A DNA stretch of 64,000 nt from Maioricimonas rarisocia (GTDB lineage Bacteria > Planctomycetota > Planctomycetia > Planctomycetales > Planctomycetaceae): assembly GCF_007747795.1 (NCBI RefSeq), contig NZ_CP036275.1, positions 6,998,001 through 7,062,000 of the forward strand, given 5' to 3'. Positions 45,958 through 57,024 of this stretch are shown here, piece after piece. The translations under genes were made by a program, and so were the position numbers. The notes below the pieces were generated by a model. That model did not search any database, was not told the origin of the DNA, and saw only the letters and a list, made by a program, of their open reading frames with translations. How positions within the stretch are numbered: position 1 is the stretch's first letter; every line of letters starts with the position of its first letter.

Positions 45958-46893
45958 TTATGCCTGCTGCAGCTTGCGGAGCTCTTTGGGAAGCGGAAAC
46001 GTCACGTGCTCTTCGCGGGTCGTGACTTCTTCGAGCGTCGCCCCATATCGCTCGGTGATCTCGTCGATGCATTCCTGCACGACGACCTCAGGGGCACTCG
46101 CTCCCGCCGTGACCAGAACGGTCTCGACGCCTTCGAACCACTCCGGCTGCATCTCGTGCTTGCCGTCGATCAGAAACGCCGATTTGCCTGCGGACTGGCC
46201 GATTTCCATCAGCCGCCGACTGTTCGAGCTGTTCTGGCTGCCCAGGACGAGCAGCAGGTCGGCCCGGTCGATCAGCGTTCGCACGGCGTGCTGGCGGTTG
46301 GTCGTGGCGTAGCAGATGTCTTCTTTGGGAGGCCGAACGATCTGCGGAAACCGCGACACGAGCCGTTCGATGACCGCATTGGCTTCTTCGACACTCAGGG
46401 TCGTCTGCGTCAGGTAGGCGATCTTCGCGTCCGGCGGGAAGCTGAGCGTGTCCACCTCCTCGGGGGATTCCACCAGGGTAATGCTCTCGGGAGCTTCACC
46501 CATCGTGCCGATCACCTCGTCGTGCCCTTCGTGGCCGATGAGGATGATGTTGTATCCCTGCTGCGCGTACCGGACCGCCTCGATGTGCACCTTGGTCACC
46601 AGCGGGCAGGTGGCGTCGATCGTCCGCAGATCCCGCTCGCGGGCCTCTTCCCGGACCGCGGGGGAGACGCCGTGGGCGCTGTAAAGCAGGACAGAACCTC
46701 GCGGCACTTCAGAGATTGCGTCGACGAAGGTGACCCCTTCCCGAGTGAACCGGTCAACCACGTACTTGTTGTGGACGATTTCGTGGTAGACGTAGATGTT
46801 CGGCCCGAAGATGCGAATGCATTCTTCGAGGCAGTCGATCGCCATGTTCACGCCGGCACAGAAGCCGCGAGGGTTGGCTACAAGGATCTGCAT
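45958..46893 (-). CDS. ispH: 4-hydroxy-3-methylbut-2-enyl diphosphate reductase
   Basis: 311-residue [4Fe-4S] enzyme that makes IPP and DMAPP in the last step of the MEP isoprenoid pathway. Three cluster cysteines are visible at 12 (NPRGFCAGV), 96 (DATCPLVTK) and 194 (KEDICYATTN). His and Thr/Glu catalytic positions are in HEIVHNKYVV, SAHGVSPAV and GHEGHDEVIG. The typical C-terminal GSQNSSNSRRL and VLVTAGASAPE motifs are present. The length is standard. Transcribed toward the HD gene; upstream is the glmS 3' end. Confidence 0.94.
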   Translation of the reverse strand: MQILVANPRGFCAGVNMAIDCLEECIRIFGPNIYVYHEIVHNKYVVDRFTREGVTFVDAISEVPRGSVLLYSAHGVSPAVREEARERDLRTIDATCPLVTKVHIEAVRYAQQGYNIILIGHEGHDEVIGTMGEAPESITLVESPEEVDTLSFPPDAKIAYLTQTTLSVEEANAVIERLVSRFPQIVRPPKEDICYATTNRQHAVRTLIDRADLLLVLGSQNSSNSRRLMEIGQSAGKSAFLIDGKHEMQPEWFEGVETVLVTAGASAPEVVVQECIDEITERYGATLEEVTTREEHVTFPLPKELRKLQQA

Positions 46894-47037
46894 CGTGGTC
46901 GGCCCCGTCGAACCGTAATTGTCGGATAGATGACGTCTGCTGCAGGCATTCTAGACAACGCAAGTGCCTGTGGCGACGCCCACAATCGGCGGGCCCGAAA
47001 CCTGACTTCGCGGCCGAAGGGGCCAGTCACGGCGAAA

Positions 47038-48900
47038 TCACTCAACCGTCACGCTCTTGGCCAGGTTGCGGGGACGGTCGACATTGCAGCCCCGCAGCAG
47101 CGCCACGTGGTAGGCGAGCAGCTGCAGCGGGATCGAGGTTACCAGCGGCTGCAGGTGTTCTTCGACTTCCGGAACGCAGATGACTTCGTCGGCCAGTTCG
47201 GCCACTTTCTCGTCATCCTCGCAGGCGATCGCGATGATCGGTCCCTTGCGGGCCCGCACCTCTTCCATGTTGCTGATCACCTTGGGGTAGATTCCGCCAC
47301 GCGGCACGATGAAGACCGACGGCGTCCGCTCTTCGATCAGGGCGATCGGCCCGTGCTTCATCTCGGCCGCCGGGTAGCCCTCGGCATGGATGTAGCTGAT
47401 CTCCTTGAGCTTCAAAGCCCCTTCCAGAGCGACCGGGAAGTTGTACAGCCGACCCAGATACAGGAAGTTCTCGAGGTTCCAGTAGCGGCTGGCTACCTCC
47501 TGGACCTGGTCATGGCATTCGAGCGTTTTGGCGATGGTTTCGGGCATCGCCTTGAGCGAGCGGATGATCCGCTTGCCTGCCTGATACGACAGGTGCCGCA
47601 TCCGTCCCAGGAACAGCGAGAGCATCACCAGGGCGGTCACCTGCGAGGTGAATGCCTTCGTCGACGCGACACCGATTTCGGGCCCGGCATGCAGGTAGAT
47701 GCCGCCGTCCGCCTCGCGGGCGATGGATGACCCGACGACGTTGCAGATCGCGAGTGTCGAGAGTCCCTTCCGTTTGCACTCCCGCATCGCGGCGAGCGTG
47801 TCGGCCGTTTCGCCGCTCTGCGTGATCGCGAACACCATCGTGCGATCGGTGAGCGGAGGATTGCGGTAGCGCAGTTCGCTGGCGTACTCGACCTCGACCG
47901 GAATGCGGGCGAACTCTTCCAGCAGATACTCGCCGACCAGCCCGGCATGCCAGCTCGTTCCGCAGGCGGTCAGCACGATGCGGTCGACGCGGCGCAGTTG
48001 CTGCGGCGTCAGGTTCAGACCGCCGAATTTCGCAGTCGCTTCGTCTTCGTCGAAGCGGCCCCGCATGGCGTTTTCGATCGTCTGCGGCTGCTCGAAGATC
48101 TCCTTGAGCATGTAGTGTTCGAAGTCCCCCAGTTCGATGTCGGTCGAAACCTGTTCGAGGGACTGCACCGAGGGGCTCATGCGACCGGTGTCGCGATGCA
48201 TCAGCTCGAAGCTGCCGGGGGTCAGGATGGCCATTTCGTGGTCGGCCAGATAGACGACCTCTTCGGTGTAGCCGATCAGCGGACTGGCATCACTGGCGAC
48301 AAAGTGCTCGTCCTTGCCGATGCCGACGACCATCGGGCTGCCGTTGCGGGCGGCGATGATCATTTCGGGGTGCCGCTCGAACAGAATCGCCAGTCCGTAC
48401 GTCCCCTTGAGCTTGCGGAGCGACAGTTCGACCGCTTTCAGGCAGGTCTGGGGATCGTCGGCCTCCTCGCCGAGTTTGATCTGCTCGTCGAGATGCAGGG
48501 CCACCAGATGGGCGATGACTTCGGTATCGGTGCCGGTCCGGAAGACGTAACCAAGTCCCTGCAGCTGCGTGCGCAGCGAGGTGTAGTTCTCGATTACGCC
48601 GTTATGGACGAGAATGACTTCGCCATTGCCGCCGACGTGCGGGTGCGAATTGGCATCGTTGGTTTCGCCGTGAGTCGCCCAGCGGGTGTGCCCGATGCCG
48701 ATGTGTCCGCGAACGGGACTTCCTTCGAGCAGTTGGGCCAGTTCATTGACGCGTCCGACACGCTTGCGGACGGAGACCTGCTTTCCCTCGACCACCGCCA
48801 CGCCGGCACTGTCGTATCCCCGGTACTCGAGACGATGCAGACCCTCGAGCAGGAAATCGGCCGCGTCGCGATGCCCCACATATCCGACAATACCACACAT
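47038..48900 (-). CDS. glmS: glucosamine-6-phosphate synthase
   Basis: 620-residue enzyme converting fructose-6-phosphate and glutamine to glucosamine-6-phosphate for cell wall and LPS precursors. Starts MCGIVGYVGHRDAADFL with Cys2 as the glutaminase nucleophile after Met removal. The glutamine amidotransferase domain is residues 1-240, followed by two SIS sugar isomerase domains (CGTSWHAGLVGEYLLEEFARIPVEVEYASELRY; LGRLYNFPVALEGALKLKEISYIHAEGYPAAEMKHGPIALIEE). C-terminal NVDRPRNLAKSVTVE is the family's end. GGAG 9 bases upstream. No glmS-ribozyme-like leader was recognised upstream. Confidence 0.96.
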   Translation of the reverse strand: MCGIVGYVGHRDAADFLLEGLHRLEYRGYDSAGVAVVEGKQVSVRKRVGRVNELAQLLEGSPVRGHIGIGHTRWATHGETNDANSHPHVGGNGEVILVHNGVIENYTSLRTQLQGLGYVFRTGTDTEVIAHLVALHLDEQIKLGEEADDPQTCLKAVELSLRKLKGTYGLAILFERHPEMIIAARNGSPMVVGIGKDEHFVASDASPLIGYTEEVVYLADHEMAILTPGSFELMHRDTGRMSPSVQSLEQVSTDIELGDFEHYMLKEIFEQPQTIENAMRGRFDEDEATAKFGGLNLTPQQLRRVDRIVLTACGTSWHAGLVGEYLLEEFARIPVEVEYASELRYRNPPLTDRTMVFAITQSGETADTLAAMRECKRKGLSTLAICNVVGSSIAREADGGIYLHAGPEIGVASTKAFTSQVTALVMLSLFLGRMRHLSYQAGKRIIRSLKAMPETIAKTLECHDQVQEVASRYWNLENFLYLGRLYNFPVALEGALKLKEISYIHAEGYPAAEMKHGPIALIEERTPSVFIVPRGGIYPKVISNMEEVRARKGPIIAIACEDDEKVAELADEVICVPEVEEHLQPLVTSIPLQLLAYHVALLRGCNVDRPRNLAKSVTVE

Positions 48901-49279
48901 GGTTTGGCACTCCGTTGCCCGGCACGCTCACACGGGAAAACTCCGGAACGGCGTGACCGACGTCATCGCCGGACGATCCGGAATCATGCCGCCTGCGAGA
49001 TGAGCTCGAATTGTCGACACGTCCCGGCAACCTGACCTTCCGGTGGCTGCCCCGACATGACGAGATGATGTGACCGTCGTCAGAAACTTTGAGCAGAGCG
49101 CACGCCCGTCGCCCCCGCCCTCCCGGTGCTGCGGGCCCCCGGAGACTTCCGGCACCCGCACGCGGCGCGGAGTGATAGCCGAAGGCTGATTTCAGGTCAA
49201 GATGGCCTTGACCGCCGGGAGCGGCCCGATCCCCGGTCAGGGCGAGGGAACCCCGACAGGCGACCGGGCGTCCCTGCGG
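48901..49279. promoter_or_regulatory. 379 bp upstream of glmS
   Basis: No gene. Must contain the glmS promoter (minus strand). No hairpin of the island types and no glmS-ribozyme-like core was seen. Confidence 0.35.
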
Positions 49280-49582
49280 TCATCCACGGACCTGATCCTC
49301 CATGAGCTGCCGGGATTCGAGAGCCGCAGGCTCCCACTCGCCACTGCGGGCCTGCTCGACGATGTTCCGGATCCACTGAGACTCTTTCTCGGTGATCTCG
49401 CCCGATTCCCGCGCCGCTTCCGCCAGATGATCGACCTTCTCGAGATGCTCCGGGCTCCGGCGGTTACAGGCCGAGTAAAGAGCCTTGGCCAGCTCGTACG
49501 TTTTCGGGCTGACCTCGGGGTAGCCGCAACCTGAGACGCCAATCAGACAGGCGGTCGCCAGAATCCAGAGCCGTTTCATCAC
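49280..49582 (-). CDS. small lipoprotein, unknown function
   Basis: 100-residue protein with signal peptide and lipobox (MMKRLWILATACLIGVSGC, Cys19). The mature part is helical and charged (PKTYELAKALYSACNRRSPEHLEKVDHLAEAARESGEITEKE) and has no known motif. Start may be 49582 or 49579. It is preceded (on its strand) by a DUF1559 gene 51 bp away and could be in the same transcript. I do not recognise the family. Confidence 0.75.
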   Translation of the reverse strand: MMKRLWILATACLIGVSGCGYPEVSPKTYELAKALYSACNRRSPEHLEKVDHLAEAARESGEITEKESQWIRNIVEQARSGEWEPAALESRQLMEDQVRG

Positions 49583-49633
49583 GTGACCTCATTCTGAAAA
49601 CGAAAACAAATGTGCCCGTCACCCGAGAAGTGA

Positions 49634-50704
<1,071 letters not shown>

Positions 50705-52263
50705 GTGAGCCTCCGGGAATGTAGCCTTGGTTACAACTCGGCCCAAAATGTATCACGTGCTACACCTCTTGCAAGCCGGAACGCCGCGAGAATTTTGTGA
50801 ATAGTTGGTGAACGGGCCTGGAGAACGGACGGTCGTGGGGCTGGCCGACTGAGAATCTCCCCGGTCGCCTGAGGCGTAGCGACGTCAATTTGATCGGGAG
50901 AGAAAGACTGGGGCGTCGTCCGGTTCTTCACCACCACATTCGACCAGGTGGGGCAGGCATTCCTGCCTGCCCGGACGCTCACCCGCCGGGCGACGTTCGG
51001 GTACCGCTGAAGTGATCCCACAGCGAAGCACCTTCAGCGACCGGAATGAATCTCTGAATTCATGCTCAGGGCTCCCCAAAGGTGATCGTGATCGCCAGCG
51101 AGTCGGTTCGGCCGGATGAATCCGGCCCTACGGACTCTGCAGAAACGCTTGCGATGCCCCCCCCCGAGGATGGCCCAGACACACGAAGTGTCTGGGTGGC
51201 GCAGCCACAAGAAGTCGTGGGAGGGCGTACCAATAGGGCAGCCGGCATCTGTACGTATGACAGCTGGGACCAGTCCCAGCCTACTTTGCGGGACAGGAAC
51301 GTTATTCAGTTCCTCCACCACATTCGACCAGGTGGGGCAGGCATTCCTGCCTGCCCGGACGCTCACCCGCCGGTCCGTTTTCCCAGGTGATTCCTGTGGC
51401 AACAGACGTGCGTGGCACAGCGCAGATCCAAACGCAGCGGAGTGATGGGCGTGGCGAACGTCGTGCGGCAATGCTGGGACCAGTCCCAGCCTACTTTGCG
51501 GGACAGGAACGTAATTCAGTCCCTCCACCACATTCGACCAGGTGGGGCAGGCATTCCTGCCTGCCCGGACGCTCACCCGCCGGGCGACATTCGGGTACCG
51601 CTGAAGTGATCCCACAGCGAAGCACCTTCAGCGACCGGAATGAATCTCTGAATTCACGCTCAGGGCTCCCCAAAGGTGATCGTGATCGCCAGCGAGTCGG
51701 TTCGGCCGGATGAATCCGGCCCTACGACAACCAGCCCACGGACGGACAAAAATGTCTGCCCCACTGACGGACGGCGGCTCTGCAACAACGCTTGCGATGC
51801 CCCCCCGAGGGTGGCCCAGACACAGGAAGTGTCTGGGTGGCGCAGCCACAAGAAGTCGTGGGAGGGCGTACCAATAGGGCAGCCGGCCTCTGTACGTATG
51901 ACAGCTGGGACCAGTCCCAGCCTACTTTGCGGGACAGGAACGTTATTCAGTCCCTCCACCACATTCGACCAGGTGGGGCAGGCATTCCTGCCTGCCTGAC
52001 GCTCACCCGCCGGGCGACGTTCGGGTACCGCTGAAGTGATCCCACAGCGAAGCACCTTCAGCGACCGGAATGAATCTCTGAATTCACGCTCAGGGCTCCC
52101 CAAAGGTGATCGTGATCGCCAGCGAGTCGGTTCGGCCGGATGAATCCGGCCCTACGGCAACCAGTCCACGGGCGGACAAAAACGTCTGCCCCACTGACGG
52201 GCGGGGGCTCTGCAACAACGCTTGTGGCATCTCGCCCCCACTGTGACCCACAACCGGTTCGCC
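50705..52263. repeat. repeat island 4: B, C and D hairpins
   Basis: 1.56 kb without a gene. Perfect type B hairpins at 50952, 51336, 51546 and 51977. Perfect type C at 51263, 51473 and 51904. Perfect type D at 51110, 51704 and 52134. Two decayed type A relatives lie near 51745 and 52172, each followed by CCCCACTGACGG. The units read in the opposite orientation to island 3, with the same internal order of elements and sequences. It separates the DUF1559 gene from the 3' end of the giant dehydrogenase gene. Confidence 0.85.
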
Positions 52264-55200
52264 CTACTTCTCCGCTTGAGCCGGGGCCACCGGTTCCAGG
52301 TACAGGTAATCGATGCCGAACATGTACGACTTCGTCGCCTTCGGGTGAGCTCCCACAACTTCGACGCCGAGCTGACGTTTGCCCGCCTCCAGTTCGTGTT
52401 CACCCAGCGACACCACGCCGGTCGTGACGACGGCCGGACCGTTGTACAGGTCGATGGGCGGCCCTGCCGGCTGGCCGTCGATCGAAAGCTGGAAGGCCCC
52501 GTAGTCGTGCGCCTTCGTCAGGACGGTGAACAGCTCGTAACGTCCGGCTTCCTCGACAGTGAACTCGAGCGTCAGCCGATCCCCTGGCTTGCCGCCGGTC
52601 CACCAGAGATGATCGCTGCCGCTCCACCGGTCGGCGGTGAAGTTGTGCATCTTCTGCGAGCGGGCATTGCCGCCGGTCTTGCCGACGACCTTCATGCTCT
52701 CTCCTTCGATTGCCCCGAGGACCTTGCCACTCTCGGGATCGAAGAAAGGTCCCTGGCCGGGGAGTGGCACCTGCGACGGACTGCCGAGGTAGGCGATCAG
52801 ATCGCGGGCATCCTCGGGCGGAAGCTGCTGCAGCTGCCCTTCCGGCATGAGTGAGGTCGCCTGCTGAACGCGGTCTTCGATGTCATCCTTCGGCACGACG
52901 ACCCGCTCGTTGACCGTCTGCAGAACGATCGCCGAGTCGTTCTCCTCGAGCATCAGGCCGGAGACCACGCGACCGTCAGAGGTCTGCACGACAGTCACCT
53001 GATAGTCCCGGCCCACGACGGCACTGGGATCCAGAAGGTTCTCGAGCAGATAGTCGAGGTTGGCCCGGTTCGAGCCGGTGATGTCCGGACCGATCTTCTC
53101 GCCGGATCCGAACAGGCGATGACACTTCGCACAGGTCTTTTCGAAGACGGCCCGGCCGTGGCGGAGGTCGGCGTCGGCCAGCACTTCCGGAGTCAGTCGC
53201 TCCTTGAACTCGGCGATGAGCTGCTTCTTCTCTGCAGACGTCGTCCGCAGCGCTCCCCAGTGCCGGTTGATCTTCGCCAGCAGTTCCTTATCACCGAACC
53301 GCTGCATCTGGGTAGCCGTCGCGGCCGAGAGGTCGGTCCGCGGCACGCTTCCTTCAGCGATGGCATCGAGGAGTGCGTGGGCGTAGCCGGCCCGGGACGC
53401 GAGTGTCGCCAGGGCGTCATCCTTCTCGCTGTCGCTCAGTTTCGAGTACCGGGAAAGGATCTTCTCCGGCGTCTCGGAATGCTCGTATGCCGCCAGTCCC
53501 CGCAGAGCCGGCCCACGCAGCGTCTTCTCGTCGAGGAGCTCATGCAGCAGCGGCGGCAGCTCGGGATCCTTCCCGGCCAGCAGCGCATCGAGGGCCTGCT
53601 GACGCGAGGCGGCATCTGCGTTGCCGTTGGCGACAATGTCGCGGAGCGCAGGGAAGATCGACCGGTCGCCGAACTTCACCGTGATGAACTGCACATCCTG
53701 CCGCACCTTCTCCGACTCGCTGCCGGACAGCCTGGCGAATACGTCCGGCCAGGTTTTCGGCATCGTCAGCCGACCGCGGTTCTTCACCACGTCGACGATC
53801 TCGGCGAGGATCAGTTCCTGCCGCGGCACGTCGTTCGTCTTACCGAGTGCCGTCAGCAGTTCCGGCAGCGTCTGGTCATCCGACGCGGCTCGGCGGTAGA
53901 TGAACCGGGCGACGAGCGGAATGCGGGAGGAGCCGGCCATGGCAAACGCGCGGGCCGGGTCTTCCACGACGAGCGGCTCGACGCCGTACCAGATCAGCAG
54001 CGGAATGTTGTGATCGTCGGCATCGTCTCCATGAGAGACGAGTCCTTCGCCGATCGTCCACCGGACATCGTGCGGCAGTTGCCGCATCGCCGAGGCGAGT
54101 TCGCGGCGGACAATCGGAGAACGTTCCGAACGAGCCATTCCCGCCAGCTTGCCGGTCGCGTCGTCGCTGCGGTCGTTTCGTTCGCTGAGCAGGCGGATGG
54201 CCCAGCCGCGAAGATGGGCGTCGTGCTCGTCCAGCAGGGCCGTGAGAGTTTCTTCGTCCAGCCGGTCGATCGCGTGCAGCGTCCACTGGGCCCGCAGCCG
54301 CCGCGTGACGTCGGAATTCTCTTCGAGAACGGTAGCCAGAGCGTCCACGGCCGAGTCGTCGACACCGTCATTGGCAGCCCGCTCCTGCAGCAGCCGGCGA
54401 GACATGCGGACGTACCAGTCGTTCTGGCGCGTGTGCAACTCGGCCAGTTCCTCGTCCGACATTGCCGCCAGGTCGACGCGGGTCGACGGCGTATTGCCGT
54501 AGGTCACCTTGTAGATGCGACCGTTCGTGCGGTCCCAGATCTCCGGGTCGTGGCGATGGCAGGCGTTCTGGTCATACCAGTCGATCAGGAAGACACCTCC
54601 ATCGGGACCGTACTTGAGATTGATGCCCCGGAACCAGCGGTCGTTGGCGAACAGGAAGTCCTGTCCGTGCAGCCCGACATACCCCGAGCGCTCCTGCCGC
54701 AGGATGTCGTTGTTGACCCGGTTGCCATGAATGTTCGCCATGAAGATCGAGTTGCGATACACCTCCGGCCAGTTGTCGCCGAGGTAGACCATCGCTCCAC
54801 AATGGGCGTGTCCTCCGCCGGCGAGATCGGTCGCGTCGTGCGCGACCGGTTCATCCCGTCCCCACCAGGCGTGATCGCGGATGCTGCCGGCGTAATGGGC
54901 GTGGTCGGCGATCGTCTTGATGTCGTCGTAGACATGGGGGTTGAAGTGCCGCCCCGCCTGCCGCTGATACCGGGCTCCCGGAACGATGTGGTACAGGTGC
55001 GGAATCACGCAGGCAGTGATGAAAGCCTCCCCATAATCGTTGAAGTCGACGCCCCACGGGTTGCTCGTCCCCCAGGCGAATACTTCGAACGTCCTGTCGA
55101 CGGGATGGTATCGCCATACGCCAGCGTTGATGGGCGTGCGTTCTTCGTCGGGCGTGCCGGGTGCTCCCACCTTCGAATGAGTGAAGACACCGTGGCAGCC

Positions 55201-57024
55201 GTAGAGCCAGCCGTCCGGTCCCCAGATGAAGCTGTTGAGCGTCTCGTGCGTGTCGTGCCAGCCAAAGCCGTCCAGCAGAACTTCGGCTCCCGCAGGAACA
55301 TCACCCGGAAACTGCACGTTGTTGGCCGCCGCGGCCTGAGGCGGAGCATCCGGCCGATCGTCGCCGTCCCGGTCCGGGATGAACATCAGGTAAGGCGGAG
55401 CCCCGACCCAGACGCCGCCAAACCCGACTTCCAGTCCGCTGACGAGATTGAGTCCTTCGATGAAGACCTTGCGTGACTCGAAGGCACCGTCCCCATCTTC
55501 GTCGTCGAGAATGACGATGCGGTCCTTACCCTGGCCTTCCTCGGCACGGGCGGGATACGTGTACGCCTCGGCCACCCACAACCGGCCGCGATGGTCGATG
55601 GTGAAAGCAACCGGCTGATGGACCTGCGGCTCACCCGCGGCGAGCTGGACTTTGAAGCCTTCTGGAACTGTCATCGCCCGGGCGGCTTCGTCCGGTTCGA
55701 GTCCGGAAGCCTGCGGGAGACCGCCCTGCCGCTTCTTCGCCCCCTGATCGAGTCGCCGCGGCTGGGCCCGTTCCCATTCTTCCTTCGAGACGTCGACCCG
55801 CTGCTGCAGATGGACGAACGTGCCCCGCTTGTTGCCGACGACGACGTCGGGAAGACCGTCCCCGTTGATGTCGGTCGCCTTCACCTCGACGCCCACGCCG
55901 GAGTTGTCGTCGATGCGGTAGGGAACGAAGTCAACGGTCGGCTTGCCATCCTGCTCCTGGCGGACGGTGCGGAACCAGTAGAGGACAGGGGCAGCGTTCG
56001 GCTCGGCATCTCCGCGGGGACCGTGAGCCCAATATCGCTTGCCGGTGACGATGTCCTTGAGTCCATCGCCGTCGATGTCGGCAAGATCGACAGCGTGCAA
56101 CTGCGAGAAGACGACACCGTACCGATTCTCTTCCGGCGCGTCCCCCATAATGAGGCGGGGGGTGAACTCAGTCTTACCGTCAACGGTGATGTTCTCGTAC
56201 CAGGCGAGCCCGTAGCCGTGAGCGGCCAGCGAGGTCAGCACATCCTGGTCGCCATCGCCGTCGAAGTCGTAGGCGAACATCTGGGCACCGCCCGGTCCGG
56301 AGAACTGGACGGGGTGATGCGTCCACTCCGGGTCCCCCTCGAGGGACTCGGGCTGCTCCCACCAGCCGTTCTTCTCGAGCAGATCCGCGCGGCCATCGCC
56401 ATTGACGTCGCCGACGCCCATGCCGTGGGTGAAGCGCCCGCCGGTCGCCTTGCCGGAGATCGGGTGAAACGTCCAGGGGGCGGTCGGATCGGCGGGGTCG
56501 GGCCCGGCATAGCCGAATCGCTGGTCCTGGCTGCAGACGATTTCGCGGCGGCCGTCTCCGGTCAGGTCAACGAAGGTGGGGGATTCGTTGTCGACAACGG
56601 CCAGCGCGAGGTGCTTCGTCCAGAAGCGATCGGTTCCCTTCGGGTTTTCGTACCAGAACGCTTCTTTGCCAGGGAATCCGATGATCAGGATGTCGGTCCA
56701 GTCGTCGCCGTTGAAGTCCTCGGCGTAGGCGAAGAAGTTGTCCGAATAGCCGTGCGGATCAAACGGCTTGGGTGGCGCGAAGAGGTGCTGCTTCCTGAAG
56801 TCGGGGCCGGCATACCAGAAGGGACCGGAGACGACGTCGCCGTGCCCGTCGTTGTTGAAGTCGCCGGTAGCGGCACCTTCGGAGAAGAAGGTGTCGCTGA
56901 GCTGGAACCGCTGCCAGCGGATGAGGGTTTCTTCGGCCCGCCCCTCGGAGGGAGCGACAGTCAGCAGGCAACCGGCGGCGAGCAGTGAGAGGAGGGCACG
57001 TTGCACGGAAGGACTCCCGGTCAC
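52264..57024 (-). CDS. giant PVC-type membrane-bound dehydrogenase with haem domain
   Basis: 1586-residue secreted protein, GTG start (57024), signal peptide SVQRALLSLLAAGCLLTVAPSEGRAEE. About residues 30-430 contain FG-GAP/VCBS-type repeats (FNGDDWTDILIIGFPG, DVNGDGRADLLE, DIDGDGLKDIVTGKRYWAHGPRG). Residues about 445-850 match the planctomycete membrane-bound dehydrogenase family (PEGFKVQLAAGEPQVHQPVAFTIDHRGRLWVAEAYTYP ... WGTSNPWGVDFNDYGEAF). HEAT-like repeats follow to about 1250, then a cytochrome c-like domain with CAKCH at 1298-1302 and its partner GPDITGSNRANLDYLLENLLDPSAVVG. The C-terminal 130 residues resemble a carbohydrate-binding beta-sandwich (EAGRYELFTVLTKAHDYGAFQLSIDGQPAG). Likely an exported glucose/sorbosone-type dehydrogenase delivering electrons to its haem. 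No partner is nearby. Confidence 0.88.
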   Translation of the reverse strand: MTGSPSVQRALLSLLAAGCLLTVAPSEGRAEETLIRWQRFQLSDTFFSEGAATGDFNNDGHGDVVSGPFWYAGPDFRKQHLFAPPKPFDPHGYSDNFFAYAEDFNGDDWTDILIIGFPGKEAFWYENPKGTDRFWTKHLALAVVDNESPTFVDLTGDGRREIVCSQDQRFGYAGPDPADPTAPWTFHPISGKATGGRFTHGMGVGDVNGDGRADLLEKNGWWEQPESLEGDPEWTHHPVQFSGPGGAQMFAYDFDGDGDQDVLTSLAAHGYGLAWYENITVDGKTEFTPRLIMGDAPEENRYGVVFSQLHAVDLADIDGDGLKDIVTGKRYWAHGPRGDAEPNAAPVLYWFRTVRQEQDGKPTVDFVPYRIDDNSGVGVEVKATDINGDGLPDVVVGNKRGTFVHLQQRVDVSKEEWERAQPRRLDQGAKKRQGGLPQASGLEPDEAARAMTVPEGFKVQLAAGEPQVHQPVAFTIDHRGRLWVAEAYTYPARAEEGQGKDRIVILDDEDGDGAFESRKVFIEGLNLVSGLEVGFGGVWVGAPPYLMFIPDRDGDDRPDAPPQAAAANNVQFPGDVPAGAEVLLDGFGWHDTHETLNSFIWGPDGWLYGCHGVFTHSKVGAPGTPDEERTPINAGVWRYHPVDRTFEVFAWGTSNPWGVDFNDYGEAFITACVIPHLYHIVPGARYQRQAGRHFNPHVYDDIKTIADHAHYAGSIRDHAWWGRDEPVAHDATDLAGGGHAHCGAMVYLGDNWPEVYRNSIFMANIHGNRVNNDILRQERSGYVGLHGQDFLFANDRWFRGINLKYGPDGGVFLIDWYDQNACHRHDPEIWDRTNGRIYKVTYGNTPSTRVDLAAMSDEELAELHTRQNDWYVRMSRRLLQERAANDGVDDSAVDALATVLEENSDVTRRLRAQWTLHAIDRLDEETLTALLDEHDAHLRGWAIRLLSERNDRSDDATGKLAGMARSERSPIVRRELASAMRQLPHDVRWTIGEGLVSHGDDADDHNIPLLIWYGVEPLVVEDPARAFAMAGSSRIPLVARFIYRRAASDDQTLPELLTALGKTNDVPRQELILAEIVDVVKNRGRLTMPKTWPDVFARLSGSESEKVRQDVQFITVKFGDRSIFPALRDIVANGNADAASRQQALDALLAGKDPELPPLLHELLDEKTLRGPALRGLAAYEHSETPEKILSRYSKLSDSEKDDALATLASRAGYAHALLDAIAEGSVPRTDLSAATATQMQRFGDKELLAKINRHWGALRTTSAEKKQLIAEFKERLTPEVLADADLRHGRAVFEKTCAKCHRLFGSGEKIGPDITGSNRANLDYLLENLLDPSAVVGRDYQVTVVQTSDGRVVSGLMLEENDSAIVLQTVNERVVVPKDDIEDRVQQATSLMPEGQLQQLPPEDARDLIAYLGSPSQVPLPGQGPFFDPESGKVLGAIEGESMKVVGKTGGNARSQKMHNFTADRWSGSDHLWWTGGKPGDRLTLEFTVEEAGRYELFTVLTKAHDYGAFQLSIDGQPAGPPIDLYNGPAVVTTGVVSLGEHELEAGKRQLGVEVVGAHPKATKSYMFGIDYLYLEPVAPAQAEK

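Noticed and set aside
46006-46929. 307-codon plus-strand ORF
   Set aside because: Antisense to ispH, which has all three cluster cysteines.
48901-49279. glmS ribozyme
   Set aside because: I looked for a conserved glmS ribozyme core upstream of glmS and saw none. Known examples are chiefly in Firmicutes.
51034-52103. several minus-strand ORFs in repeat island 4
   Set aside because: Same repeat translations as in island 3, not genes.
53119-55476. 785-codon plus-strand ORF
   Set aside because: It lies wholly antisense to the dehydrogenase gene, whose protein has recognisable domains. Long antisense frames are expected at this GC content.
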